Origin: Bacteroidota bacterium
GTDB lineage: Bacteria; Bacteroidota; Bacteroidia; UBA7662
Direction: 5' to 3'
Assembly (NCBI GenBank): GCA_016868485.1
Contig: VGGT01000085.1
Coordinates: 1-7,734, forward strand
Length of the DNA stretch: 7,734 bases
Shown: positions 1-6,723 of the stretch, piece after piece
Position numbering within the stretch: the stretch's first letter is position 1
How the letters are laid out: each line of letters opens with the position of its first letter
Made by a program: the position numbers and the translations under genes
The notes under the pieces: model-generated
Databases searched by the model: none
What the model was told of the DNA's origin: nothing
Seen by the model: only the letters and a program-made list of their open reading frames with translations

Positions 1-1452
1 GATGAAAACCGTACCCGAACTGCTCGAGAAATCACCCCCCAAATTCAAAAAGAGGTGCAGATCTTTAAGACCGGGCATATTGAAATCAAGTAATACGTTA
101 GCTATGGAGCGCGCGACCCAGCTGTGATCTGACTTTTGCTCTAACAAGCCTACGGGGTTTCTTGCAGAGAGGTCCAGTGGACGCGTACTATTTGCCCATT
201 CAAAATATCCGTTGTAGGCAGAAGTGTCTCGACGAACGGGTCTATTTGGATCAAAAGTGACCGCCGAACCTATGGCGCCCCCGTCTGCGAAGATATTATT
301 TATTAAAAAATATTTACCATTTAGGTCAACCTTCAAATGATTATTAAGAAGCTTAGGAGTCATGTTAAGTGTAAAGCCTGTTCGATCAAGTTTCCCAGTC
401 CGCAAATTTCCTTGTTCATCGTAGCGTTCAATTCCAAACCTGAAAGGAACCTGAGGCGTGCCACCATTTACAGTGAGATTAATATCATTAATGAGGGCTA
501 ATTGATATATTTCCTCTTGCCAATCTGTTTGAGCCAAACCAGAAGAATCCGCGATACCATTACTAAGGATTTGTTTTTGACGATTGCTGCCTTTTTCTCT
601 TATGATGGGATTGAGCTTCGATGTATCGAGAACTCCTATGCCTCGAATAATCTGCTTGGCCGACGAATTGGTGCTCAATTCGATCGAAAATTTGCCCGAA
701 GCGGCCCTTTTCGTAGTAATCAGGATTACCCCGTTGGCGGCCCTTGATCCATAAATCGCAGCTGCTGATGCATCCTTGAGTACAGTAAAACTCTCAATAT
801 CTTCTGGGTTGATGAGGGCCAGGGGATTGGCCGCGCCCGCAATACCACCGTTGTCGACCGGAACGCCGTCGATCACGATCAGCGGATCATTGCTCGCATT
901 GAGCGAGGATCCACCCCGGATTCGGATAACGCTCCCGCCACCAGGCAAACCACTGTTTTGCGTGATGCGTACGCCAGGTGTCTTGCCCACCACCATTTGT
1001 TCAGGTGTGGCAAAATTGCCCTGTTGGAAGTTTTTAGAAGGAATTGCGCTGACGGCACCGGTGAGATCGCGTGATTGTGTGGTACCATATCCCACCACCA
1101 CCGCTTCGCCCAGCATTTTTACATCTTCTGTTAAAACAAAATTCAGGACAGATCGGGTGCCAGCGGTGATCTTGGTGGAGGAGGTGGCGGTGACATAGCC
1201 CAGAAAGGATGCCTGAACGGTAATTGTGCCCGGAGCGATTCCAGCAATGGAATAGCGGCCCGCGGCGTCGGTTACCGAGCCCGTTGTGGTGCCTTTGAGG
1301 GTAACAGCCGCCCCAGGTACGGGCATTTGGGATGCATCGAGCACCTGCCCGGTTAAACTGCCTGTGCTTTGGGCATTCAAACCCGCGGAAAACAACAGGG
1401 TGATGCACCAACAGGAAAACATCAGAAATTTTGCGTAACGATTCAATGGCAT
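1..1452 (-). CDS. SusC/RagA-family TonB-dependent outer-membrane transporter, N-terminal half (partial at left edge)
   Basis: The minus-strand frame is open from an ATG at 1452-1450 to the window edge (484 codons, no stop). Residues 1-28 are a signal peptide ending in SAGLNAQ. Residues about 33-108 form a carboxypeptidase-D-regulatory-like beta-sandwich (GQVLDASQMPVPGAAVTLKG, then GRYSIAGIAPG). EAVVVGYGTTQSRDLTGAVS (about 116-135) leads into the TonB plug domain, with IRIRGGSSLNASNDPLIVID near 176-195. PEDIESFTVLKDASAAAIYG followed by SRAANGVILITTK (216-248) is the SusC/RagA signature. The remaining residues start the 22-strand barrel; family members are usually about 1000 residues, so roughly half is present. 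The family imports oligosaccharides or peptides across the outer membrane with TonB energy and a SusD lipoprotein lid, whose gene would be expected beyond the left edge. The substrate cannot be told. No clear ribosome binding site precedes the ATG, as is usual in Bacteroidota. GC content drops in the barrel-coding part. Confidence 0.95.
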   Translation of the reverse strand, partial: MPLNRYAKFLMFSCWCITLLFSAGLNAQSTGSLTGQVLDASQMPVPGAAVTLKGTTTGSVTDAAGRYSIAGIAPGTITVQASFLGYVTATSSTKITAGTRSVLNFVLTEDVKMLGEAVVVGYGTTQSRDLTGAVSAIPSKNFQQGNFATPEQMVVGKTPGVRITQNSGLPGGGSVIRIRGGSSLNASNDPLIVIDGVPVDNGGIAGAANPLALINPEDIESFTVLKDASAAAIYGSRAANGVILITTKRAASGKFSIELSTNSSAKQIIRGIGVLDTSKLNPIIREKGSNRQKQILSNGIADSSGLAQTDWQEEIYQLALINDINLTVNGGTPQVPFRFGIERYDEQGNLRTGKLDRTGFTLNMTPKLLNNHLKVDLNGKYFLINNIFADGGAIGSAVTFDPNRPVRRDTSAYNGYFEWANSTRPLDLSARNPVGLLEQKSDHSWVARSIANVLLDFNMPGLKDLHLFLNLGGDFSSSSGTVFI

Positions 1453-1677
1453 ATTAAAAGAGTTGATGGGTTTGTTGTGAAATGTTCGTTTATTAATGAA
1501 TTGCAAATACAGGCATGTGGGCATGATACATGAGTGTTTGCAAAGATTAATTGGAGGCGAAATATAGGCACAACAATTATTTTATGAAATTTTTAAGCAA
1601 ATTTTTTTTTTATTTCTAAATCCCTCTTAATTTAGGCCTTCATTTTAAAATCTTTCACAAAACCCAAAATTTATCTT
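1453..1677. promoter_or_regulatory. Divergent intergenic control region between the susC-like gene and the large secreted protein gene
   Basis: This 225-bp AT-rich gap separates two start codons pointing away from each other, so it must hold both promoters. No perfect Bacteroidota -7 word (TAnnTTTG) with a well-placed -33 TTTG was found. The best near-matches are TAATTTAG at 1628-1635 for the plus gene (7 of 8, about 40 nt before its ATG) and, on the minus strand, TATATTTC within 1558-1566 for the susC-like gene (7 of 8). A T-rich tract lies near 1602-1611. The region also contains the dyad listed separately. The individual promoter assignments are weak; the role of the region as a whole is secure from gene orientation. 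Confidence 0.6.
1501..1543. promoter_or_regulatory. Inverted repeat in the divergent region, candidate operator or leader hairpin
   Basis: TTGCAAATAC at 1501-1510 is complementary to GTGTTTGCAA at 1534-1543, with nine Watson-Crick pairs and one G-T pair, separated by 23 nt. The spacer carries three CATG words (1514-1517, 1522-1525, 1529-1532), two of which could extend the stem after a small internal loop. It lies 49 nt upstream of the susC-like ATG. It could be a dimer binding site acting on either divergent gene, or a hairpin in the susC-like leader. There is no T-run after it on either strand, so it is not an intrinsic terminator. Confidence 0.4.
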
Positions 1678-4600
1678 ATGCGTGTATTTTCCAAATTCCT
1701 TGCGCTGATCATGCTTGTGTTGCTACTGGGTGGTGGCAATGCTTCGGCTCAGCTCAGGTACGTCAATGAAATGTTCAATGACGCCCAACTGACCGTCACC
1801 AACAATGTAGTGTACGGCCAAAACCACCATTTTTTCCCACCCACCACGACCTATCCTGTGTTGGATTTGAATATGCGTGTTTATCAGCCCGATCAAACGG
1901 TTGATTCGCGCACAGACCGTCCGGTGATTGTGTACATCCACACCGGCAACTTCTTGCCACCGGTGATCAACGGCGGTATCGGCGGCTCGATCAATGATAG
2001 TGCTGCGGTTAACCTGTGCAAGCAGTGGGCCAAGCGCGGGTATGTGGTCATTGCCCCTGCCTATCGTGTGGGGTGGAACCCTCTTGCTGCAACGGAGTTG
2101 GAGCGCCGTGCTCAACTATTGAATGCCGTGTATCGGGCCATCAACGACATCAAGTGTGCCGTTCGTTTCATGCGCAAGTCAGTGGTTGAAAGCGGAAATC
2201 CGTATAAAATCAATCCAGACGATATCGTGCTTTACGGACAAGGCTCGGGTGGTTATGTCGCTTTGGCCTACGTAACCATGGACAAGCACTCAGAAATTGC
2301 CATGCCGAAGTTTCAGTTGCCCAATGGTGCATCGGTTGTTGATACCAACGTTGTAGGTAACCTACAAGGCTTTAATGGTCTTTTAAACCGCAACAACCAC
2401 GTTGGTTATTCTTCTTCTGTTAAGATGAGCATCAACGCGGGAGGAGCCTTGGCTGACACCACATGGCTCGAAGCCGGTGACGCACCCATGATTTCTTTCC
2501 ATTCAGTTCGCGATCCTTTTGCTCCATACCGTAATGGTATTGTTGTGGTACCCACTACAATGGGTAACGTAGTTGAGGTACAGGGCGCGGGCATTTTCAT
2601 TGATCGTGCCAACCGTTTGGGTAATAATGCGGCATTTGGCAGTGCATCAATGATCACTGATCCTGTTTCGAATCAGGCCCGCTCATGGTACAACCAAACC
2701 ATCCCATACATTTACCCTGCTCCCAACGACCAGATTAATGTGGGAAGCGGCGAAGGATTGTTCCCCATTGTTCGTCCAATTCGCAACCACCCAGCTATGG
2801 GTATTTTCTCCAATGAGACAGACCCTTGGACATGGTGGGATTCCGCTACCCTGGTTCAGTATGTGGCCGCTGTAAACGCTCAAACGGGCGGTACATACAG
2901 TGCTGCTTCTCTGCATGCACAAGGCAAGATTGGCAACCCCAATATGAGTCAAACCCAGGGCCTTACTTTTATTGATACCATTCAACAGTACATTCAGCCC
3001 CGCATCATGAAGGTGCTTCAGCGTGAGCGCAACGTCACCTTCCGTGTGAACATGACCAACCAAGCGGTAGATCCAGCGGGTATGCACGTGGCGGGTAACT
3101 TCCAGGGTTGGACTCCTGCCAATTCTCCGATGTCTGTTGATCCCAGCAATCCAAATGTTTGGGTATTTACTGCCAAAATCCCTCAGGGTTCTAATATTGA
3201 ATACAAGTTTGTGAATGGTTTGGGTGGTTGGGAAGGAATCGGAGGATTATCCTGTGCCAATCCTGGTGGTAACCGCCACCTTGCTGTGGAGAATGACACA
3301 ACCTTAGGCTTGGTGGTTTATGGTCGTTGCGACAATACACCTCCAGGTTTGCCCCGTTCGGTTACGTTCCAAGTCGATATGACTGGTCTTACGGTGTCTC
3401 CATTGGGTGTTCACGTAGCTGGTGGATTCCAAGGTTGGAATCCTGGCGGTACGCCGATGAGCCCAAGTGCAACTAATCCATCCATCTACACCTACACAAC
3501 ACAAATTCAACAAGGCGTAAGCTTCCAGTTCAAATATGTAAATGGTAATGCTTGGGGATCTGACGAGTCAGTTCCAGCCGCATGTGGTCTTGACAATGGA
3601 TTTGGTGGGTATAACCGCTATTTGACGGTTGTTGGTGATACAATACTTCCTGCTTACTTGTATGGTAGTTGCAATACTGCGGGTACACCCATTGTAAACC
3701 GCACGGTGCGCATTCAAGTGAATATGGCTGGTCAGACCATCCACTCGGCAGGTGTTGGTGTGGCAGGTAACTTCCAAGGATGGAATCCCGCCGCTACACG
3801 CATGATCCAGTCGGCCTCCAATGCCAATATCTACTACTTCGATACTACATTGGCCGATGGCTATTCAATGAATTATAAGTTTATCAATGGTGATTCATGG
3901 GGTCAAGACGAGCCTTCATCAGGCCCATGTTTCAATGGTGGTAACCGCGGGCACAACCTCACGGCCGATACCGTCCTGCCCGCCTATTTGTTTGGTGGTT
4001 GCACAACCGGTTTTGCAGGTGCTGTCAATGGTACGCTCACCTACGACAACACTGCTTCTACGCCCATGACCAACACAACGGTGAATTTGGTTTCGGCAGG
4101 CGCTACCGTAGCATCGGTAACCACTTCTTCTACGGGCGGATTTAGCTTCAGCAACGTTCCCAATGGGTCCTACAGCCTGAGCTTCAGCACAAATAAGCCT
4201 TGGTCTGGTGTCAGTTCTACCGACGCCCTACAGGTATCTCGCCACACTGCGCAAGTAGCCTTGTTGTCTGGCATTCGTTTAACAGCCGCGGACGTGAACG
4301 CGTCTAACTCTGTTACTTCTACTGACGCTCTTCAAATTTCTCGCCGTGTAGCGCAACAAATTGCTTCCTTCACTGCTGGAAACTGGAGATATGGTAATCC
4401 GAGCATTACGGTGAATGACAATACAGTGACCTCGAACGTTAAGGCCTTGTGTACAGGTGACGTTAACGGTAGTGGTACACCAAACGTGAATTTGCGTGAA
4501 TCGTTCTCATCCATGGATGAGCAGGGTGTTGTGCATACGTCTGCAACTGGATACGATTTCAACTTATACAGCGAGCAGAACATGTCATTGGGGGCTGCCA

Positions 4601-5115
4601 CCATCAACTTGGCCCTGCCTGCTGGCATGGAGGTAACCTCAGTAGTTTCTACGGGTCCATCTGCACAGGATGTGGTGTTCCACCAAAAAGGCAATGAGCT
4701 TCGCATCGCTTGGCATACTTTAAGTCAGTGGAATGTAGCTGCTGGTGCACCCGTCTTCCGCGTTTCAGCAAAAGGCCTTGTAGCCGGTGCACTCGAAGTG
4801 GGTAGCCTCACCGAGCTGGCTAACTCTTGGGCTGAAACCTTGTCTGGATTCGGCTTGCGTGGCCCTCGTTTGGTGTCTACACCTGCCGCTCAATTCAGCG
4901 TATATCCGAACCCAAGCAGTGGTTTGTTTGAGGTTCAAACGGTTCAACTGGCCGACGAAATTCTGATTTCCGACGTCATTGGTCGTGAAGTTCGTCGTGT
5001 TGTACCAATTTCTACCGCTACTTCGATGAATTTGTCGAACCAGCCCCATGGCGTTTACTTCGTTCAAGTACGCACGGGCAATAATGTGGAAACTAAGCGT
5101 TTAGTAATTCGCTAA
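1678..5115 (+). CDS. Large T9SS-secreted multidomain protein: alpha/beta-hydrolase-like domain, three E-set/CBM-like modules, dockerin-like and cohesin-like segments
   Basis: The product has 1145 residues. A signal peptide ends near NASAQ (1-25). Residues about 60-445 resemble a carboxylesterase/lipase alpha/beta-hydrolase: a strand plus oxyanion-like VIVYIHTGNF (83-92), RGYVVIAPAYRVGWNP (120-135), the nucleophile elbow DDIVLYGQGSGGYVAL (181-196) and FHSVRDPFAPY (274-284), where D279 would be the acid. In a gap-free reading of the elbow the usual Ser is G189 and the serine is S190, so activity is uncertain. Three repeats of about 100 residues follow (453-551, 562-665, 677-775), each with a VAG-FQGW core like AMPK/CBM48-type E-set domains. 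Residues 781-838 are a Cna-B/CarboxypepD-like sandwich. Residues 843-936 are dockerin-like (DVNASNSVTSTD at 872-883; DVNGSG at 928). Residues about 955-1065 are cohesin-like. YPNP (1076-1079) to KRLVIR is a type A T9SS tail. It is therefore exported by Sec, then T9SS, to the surface or medium. The substrate is unknown; polymer or glycan binding is inferred. Confidence 0.93.
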   Translation: MRVFSKFLALIMLVLLLGGGNASAQLRYVNEMFNDAQLTVTNNVVYGQNHHFFPPTTTYPVLDLNMRVYQPDQTVDSRTDRPVIVYIHTGNFLPPVINGGIGGSINDSAAVNLCKQWAKRGYVVIAPAYRVGWNPLAATELERRAQLLNAVYRAINDIKCAVRFMRKSVVESGNPYKINPDDIVLYGQGSGGYVALAYVTMDKHSEIAMPKFQLPNGASVVDTNVVGNLQGFNGLLNRNNHVGYSSSVKMSINAGGALADTTWLEAGDAPMISFHSVRDPFAPYRNGIVVVPTTMGNVVEVQGAGIFIDRANRLGNNAAFGSASMITDPVSNQARSWYNQTIPYIYPAPNDQINVGSGEGLFPIVRPIRNHPAMGIFSNETDPWTWWDSATLVQYVAAVNAQTGGTYSAASLHAQGKIGNPNMSQTQGLTFIDTIQQYIQPRIMKVLQRERNVTFRVNMTNQAVDPAGMHVAGNFQGWTPANSPMSVDPSNPNVWVFTAKIPQGSNIEYKFVNGLGGWEGIGGLSCANPGGNRHLAVENDTTLGLVVYGRCDNTPPGLPRSVTFQVDMTGLTVSPLGVHVAGGFQGWNPGGTPMSPSATNPSIYTYTTQIQQGVSFQFKYVNGNAWGSDESVPAACGLDNGFGGYNRYLTVVGDTILPAYLYGSCNTAGTPIVNRTVRIQVNMAGQTIHSAGVGVAGNFQGWNPAATRMIQSASNANIYYFDTTLADGYSMNYKFINGDSWGQDEPSSGPCFNGGNRGHNLTADTVLPAYLFGGCTTGFAGAVNGTLTYDNTASTPMTNTTVNLVSAGATVASVTTSSTGGFSFSNVPNGSYSLSFSTNKPWSGVSSTDALQVSRHTAQVALLSGIRLTAADVNASNSVTSTDALQISRRVAQQIASFTAGNWRYGNPSITVNDNTVTSNVKALCTGDVNGSGTPNVNLRESFSSMDEQGVVHTSATGYDFNLYSEQNMSLGAATINLALPAGMEVTSVVSTGPSAQDVVFHQKGNELRIAWHTLSQWNVAAGAPVFRVSAKGLVAGALEVGSLTELANSWAETLSGFGLRGPRLVSTPAAQFSVYPNPSSGLFEVQTVQLADEILISDVIGREVRRVVPISTATSMNLSNQPHGVYFVQVRTGNNVETKRLVIR
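3034..4002 (+). repeat. Three tandem copies of an E-set/CBM-like module inside the large secreted protein
   Basis: The copies are at 3034-3330, 3361-3672 and 3706-4002 (99, 104 and 99 residues), joined by linkers of about 10 residues. Each starts with V-[TR]-[FI]-[RQ]-V-[ND]-M, continues with VAG[NG]FQGW[TN]P, has a [YF]K[FY][VI]NG strand, and ends with YGRC, YGSC or FGGC. Each copy has exactly two cysteines (C526/C551, C636/C665, C751/C775), the second always closing the module, which suggests one disulfide per module. The VAG-F-GW and YK-NG core recalls glycogen- or starch-binding E-set domains (AMPK/CBM48/CBM20 type); sugar binding is inferred, not shown. The protein copies are clearly paralogous, but the DNA has diverged, so the duplication is not recent. 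Confidence 0.85.
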
Positions 5116-5136
5116 GCCATTTCTTTCCGGTAAGAT

Positions 5137-5165
5137 GAGGGGGGCTTCGGCCCCCCTCTTTTTTT
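5137..5165 (+). terminator. Strong intrinsic terminator after the large secreted protein gene
   Basis: GAGGGGGGC (5137-5145) pairs perfectly with GCCCCCCTC (5150-5158) around a TTCG tetraloop (5146-5149). Seven T residues follow (5159-5165). The hairpin begins 21 nt after the TAA of the large gene. It should separate that transcript from the outer-membrane protein gene downstream. Confidence 0.95.
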
Positions 5166-5178
5166 GAGTCGGGTTGTG

Positions 5179-5186
5179 TATTTTTG
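5179..5186 (+). promoter_or_regulatory. Bacteroidota-type -7 promoter element for the beta-barrel protein gene
   Basis: TATTTTTG matches the Bacteroidota -7 consensus TAnnTTTG at every fixed position. It lies directly after the upstream terminator and 14 nt before the ATG at 5201, so the leader would be only about 10 nt. No TTTG sits at the ideal -33 spacing; the nearest (5163-5166) is too close. The position makes sense because the upstream transcript should already have ended. Confidence 0.45.
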
Positions 5187-5200
5187 TAAAAAATATTGTT

Positions 5201-5845
5201 ATGAAAAATTTTAGTTTTTCCTTTGTTCTGACGGTTTGTATATTGGGCTTTGGGCAAATGGCATCCGCTCAAAAGACTCCTGTTTTTCAATTGGGACCGC
5301 GTATTGGTGTGGCATCTGAGTCTTTATTCGATGCAGCAAGTACGCCAAATCCATTTGGGGCCATCAAGAGCGACCCTACGCTCAGTTATCATGGCGGCCT
5401 ATATATGCGATTGCAGTCGCGCCGCCTTAGTCTTCAACCTGAGTTGTTGTTCAGCAGTGCAGCTTCCTCATTGCAGCTGGTGAACCAGCCAGGTGGCGCT
5501 GCACAGGTGTTGAATTTAGATGTACGTAGGGTATCGATTCCTGTGGTTATTGGCATCCGCTTCTTCAAGATCTTTCGAATGCAGGCTGGACCGTCATTCA
5601 ATAATTTATCCCAACTCAAACTGCGAGATGCCGTGAATGCCACCTCTTTCGAACATAATTTCCGTAAGTCGGAAATCAGCGGAATGGCGGGGGTCGGATT
5701 GGATCTGGGCAATTTGGTGCTGGATTTACGTTACCAGTCACCACTTACGGATTTCGCCCCAGAGTTTACCATTGGTGGACAAACATTTCAAACCGACGGC
5801 ACGCCAGGCACATGGATGATCACCGCCGGATTTAAGTTGTTCTAA
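5201..5845 (+). CDS. PorT-family-like outer-membrane beta-barrel protein
   Basis: The product has 214 residues from the ATG at 5201. This start is preferred over an in-frame TTG at 5174 because it begins directly with a clean signal peptide (MKNFSFSFVL to QMASAQ, cleavage after residue 24), and the upstream codons overlap the promoter-like word. The mature part alternates hydrophobic and polar residues in short strands: FQLGPRIGVASE, GGLYMRLQSRRLSLQPELLF, VSIPVVIGIRFFKIFRMQAG, then GLDLGNLVLDLRYQSPLTDF. It ends in an aromatic barrel terminus (MITAGFKLF). This is the pattern of the outer-membrane beta-barrel family (PF13568-type) that includes PorT. Small members are common in Bacteroidota and most have no known function; PorT itself is linked to T9SS, but nothing here shows that this copy is. 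It is a single-gene unit behind a terminator and convergent with the next gene. Confidence 0.85.
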   Translation: MKNFSFSFVLTVCILGFGQMASAQKTPVFQLGPRIGVASESLFDAASTPNPFGAIKSDPTLSYHGGLYMRLQSRRLSLQPELLFSSAASSLQLVNQPGGAAQVLNLDVRRVSIPVVIGIRFFKIFRMQAGPSFNNLSQLKLRDAVNATSFEHNFRKSEISGMAGVGLDLGNLVLDLRYQSPLTDFAPEFTIGGQTFQTDGTPGTWMITAGFKLF

Positions 5846-5870
5846 GCCCGATCGCAGGACCGGATTTAGG

Positions 5871-5965
5871 TTTAGTGACCTTAGTTAGTTTTAATAACCT
5901 TACCTAGCTTTAGTGACCTTAGTTAGTTTTAATAACCTTACCTAGCTTTAGTGACCTTACCTTAA
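5871..5965. repeat. Nested tandem repeat: 38-bp unit made of two 19-bp half units
   Basis: Half unit A is TTTAGTGACCTTAGTTAGT and half unit B is TTTAATAACCTTACCTAGC. They agree at 14 of 19 positions. The order is A (5871-5889), B (5890-5908), A (5909-5927), B (5928-5946), then a fifth copy (5947-5965) that starts like A and turns into B-like ACCTTACCT before degenerating. The two full 38-bp units are identical, which indicates a recent duplication on top of an older 19-bp one. A related CTAGCTTT word recurs at 5977-5984. The array lies between convergent genes, 25 bp after the upstream stop codon. It has no strong internal complementarity, so it does not look like a hairpin or terminator. Confidence 0.9.
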
Positions 5966-6038
5966 CCCTTATTTGACTAGCTTTTTTGAGGCGCTCATGG
6001 ACGCCATCACTGTATGTAGCGTGTTTCTTCTTCTCGAA

Positions 6039-6704
6039 TTACTTCGTAGTCGGCCTGCGAACACAGCGTACGGAAAATGCACTTTTCTTGTAGCCATCCA
6101 TCATGAAAATCCCTTCTTGATTGTAGTCGACAAATCGGCCCCATGCGCCATTGATGTTGCTGGCTGTGGCGCTCCACCAGTATCCATAGCCTCCGATCCC
6201 GCCAAATGATCCATCCGCCGCACGAAAACCAGCGGGGCGTCCATTGAAACCCGATGCGTTGTTTCCTGGAAAACCATGAGTCCAGCCCGTGCTCGTTTTT
6301 AGTGTGGTGCCAGCGGTTTTTTCACCTCCCAAAAATTGCGTCACCGCCGACCATTCATCATGCGTAGGTACGCGCCAGCCTGTCGGACATATTCCTCTGG
6401 GGTCGTTTACCGCGTGCCAATTGTACAGATAGCCCATGAGCGCAACCCTCGATTCAGCGCTATCGGGGGCAATCCTTGCCGCAGCGTTGGAGCTGGCCCA
6501 TGCCGGGCGCGCGCGGACCACCGGTATGGGTTCGCCATTGCGAAACCGGGTTGATTTTAGATTTTCAGTTGTCCATTCGAGCGCACCGATCACTTTTGTA
6601 GGGTATTGATTACCTTCCGCATCCTTCATCTGTGCCCGCACCGATCCGAGATTGAGTGCCGAAAGAACAAGGAATAAACAAGCCGAATGATGAACGATTT
6701 TCAT
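6039..6704 (-). CDS. Exported Fibrobacter succinogenes major paralogous domain (Fib_succ_major) protein
   Basis: The product has 221 residues, starting at the ATG at 6704-6702. A signal peptide covers about 1-25 (ending SVRAQ). The rest is almost entirely one Fib_succ_major domain (PF09603/TIGR02145): YPTKVIGALEWTTENLKSTR (34-53) with RNGEPIP, YLYNWHAVNDPRGICPTGWR (92-111) with VPTHDEW, GYGYWWSAT (172-180) and the closing FSVRCVR (210-216). C106 and C214 are the only cysteines outside the signal peptide and may pair. These domains are common in secreted or surface proteins of Bacteroidota and Fibrobacter and belong to the wider FGE-sulfatase/C-type-lectin-like world. Their role is not established, so no enzymatic function is claimed. 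There is no lipobox and no T9SS tail. The gene is monocistronic and convergent with the beta-barrel gene. Confidence 0.92.
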   Translation of the reverse strand: MKIVHHSACLFLVLSALNLGSVRAQMKDAEGNQYPTKVIGALEWTTENLKSTRFRNGEPIPVVRARPAWASSNAAARIAPDSAESRVALMGYLYNWHAVNDPRGICPTGWRVPTHDEWSAVTQFLGGEKTAGTTLKTSTGWTHGFPGNNASGFNGRPAGFRAADGSFGGIGGYGYWWSATASNINGAWGRFVDYNQEGIFMMDGYKKSAFSVRCVRRPTTK

Positions 6705-6723
6705 ATTATTTGATCAAATTAAT

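Noticed and set aside
776..1198. Plus-strand open frame of 140 codons
   Set aside because: It is antisense to the conserved plug region of the susC-like gene, and its low-complexity Pro/Thr/Ser composition is typical of a shadow frame.
1034..1411. Minus-strand open frame of 125 codons overlapping the susC-like gene
   Set aside because: It lies on the same strand in another frame of a certain SusC-like coding sequence and its protein looks like an out-of-frame translation.
5174..5200. TTG start giving a 9-residue longer beta-barrel protein
   Set aside because: The extension puts polar residues before a clean signal peptide and would overlap the promoter-like TATTTTTG; the ATG at 5201 fits much better.
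5871..5965. CRISPR array
   Set aside because: The repeats are contiguous with no unique spacers, and no cas genes are present.
5981..6005. T-run followed by GGCG-CGCC stem as a terminator between the convergent genes
   Set aside because: The stem is only 4 bp and the T-run precedes it on the plus strand; on the minus strand the stem is followed by A residues, so the order is wrong for either gene.
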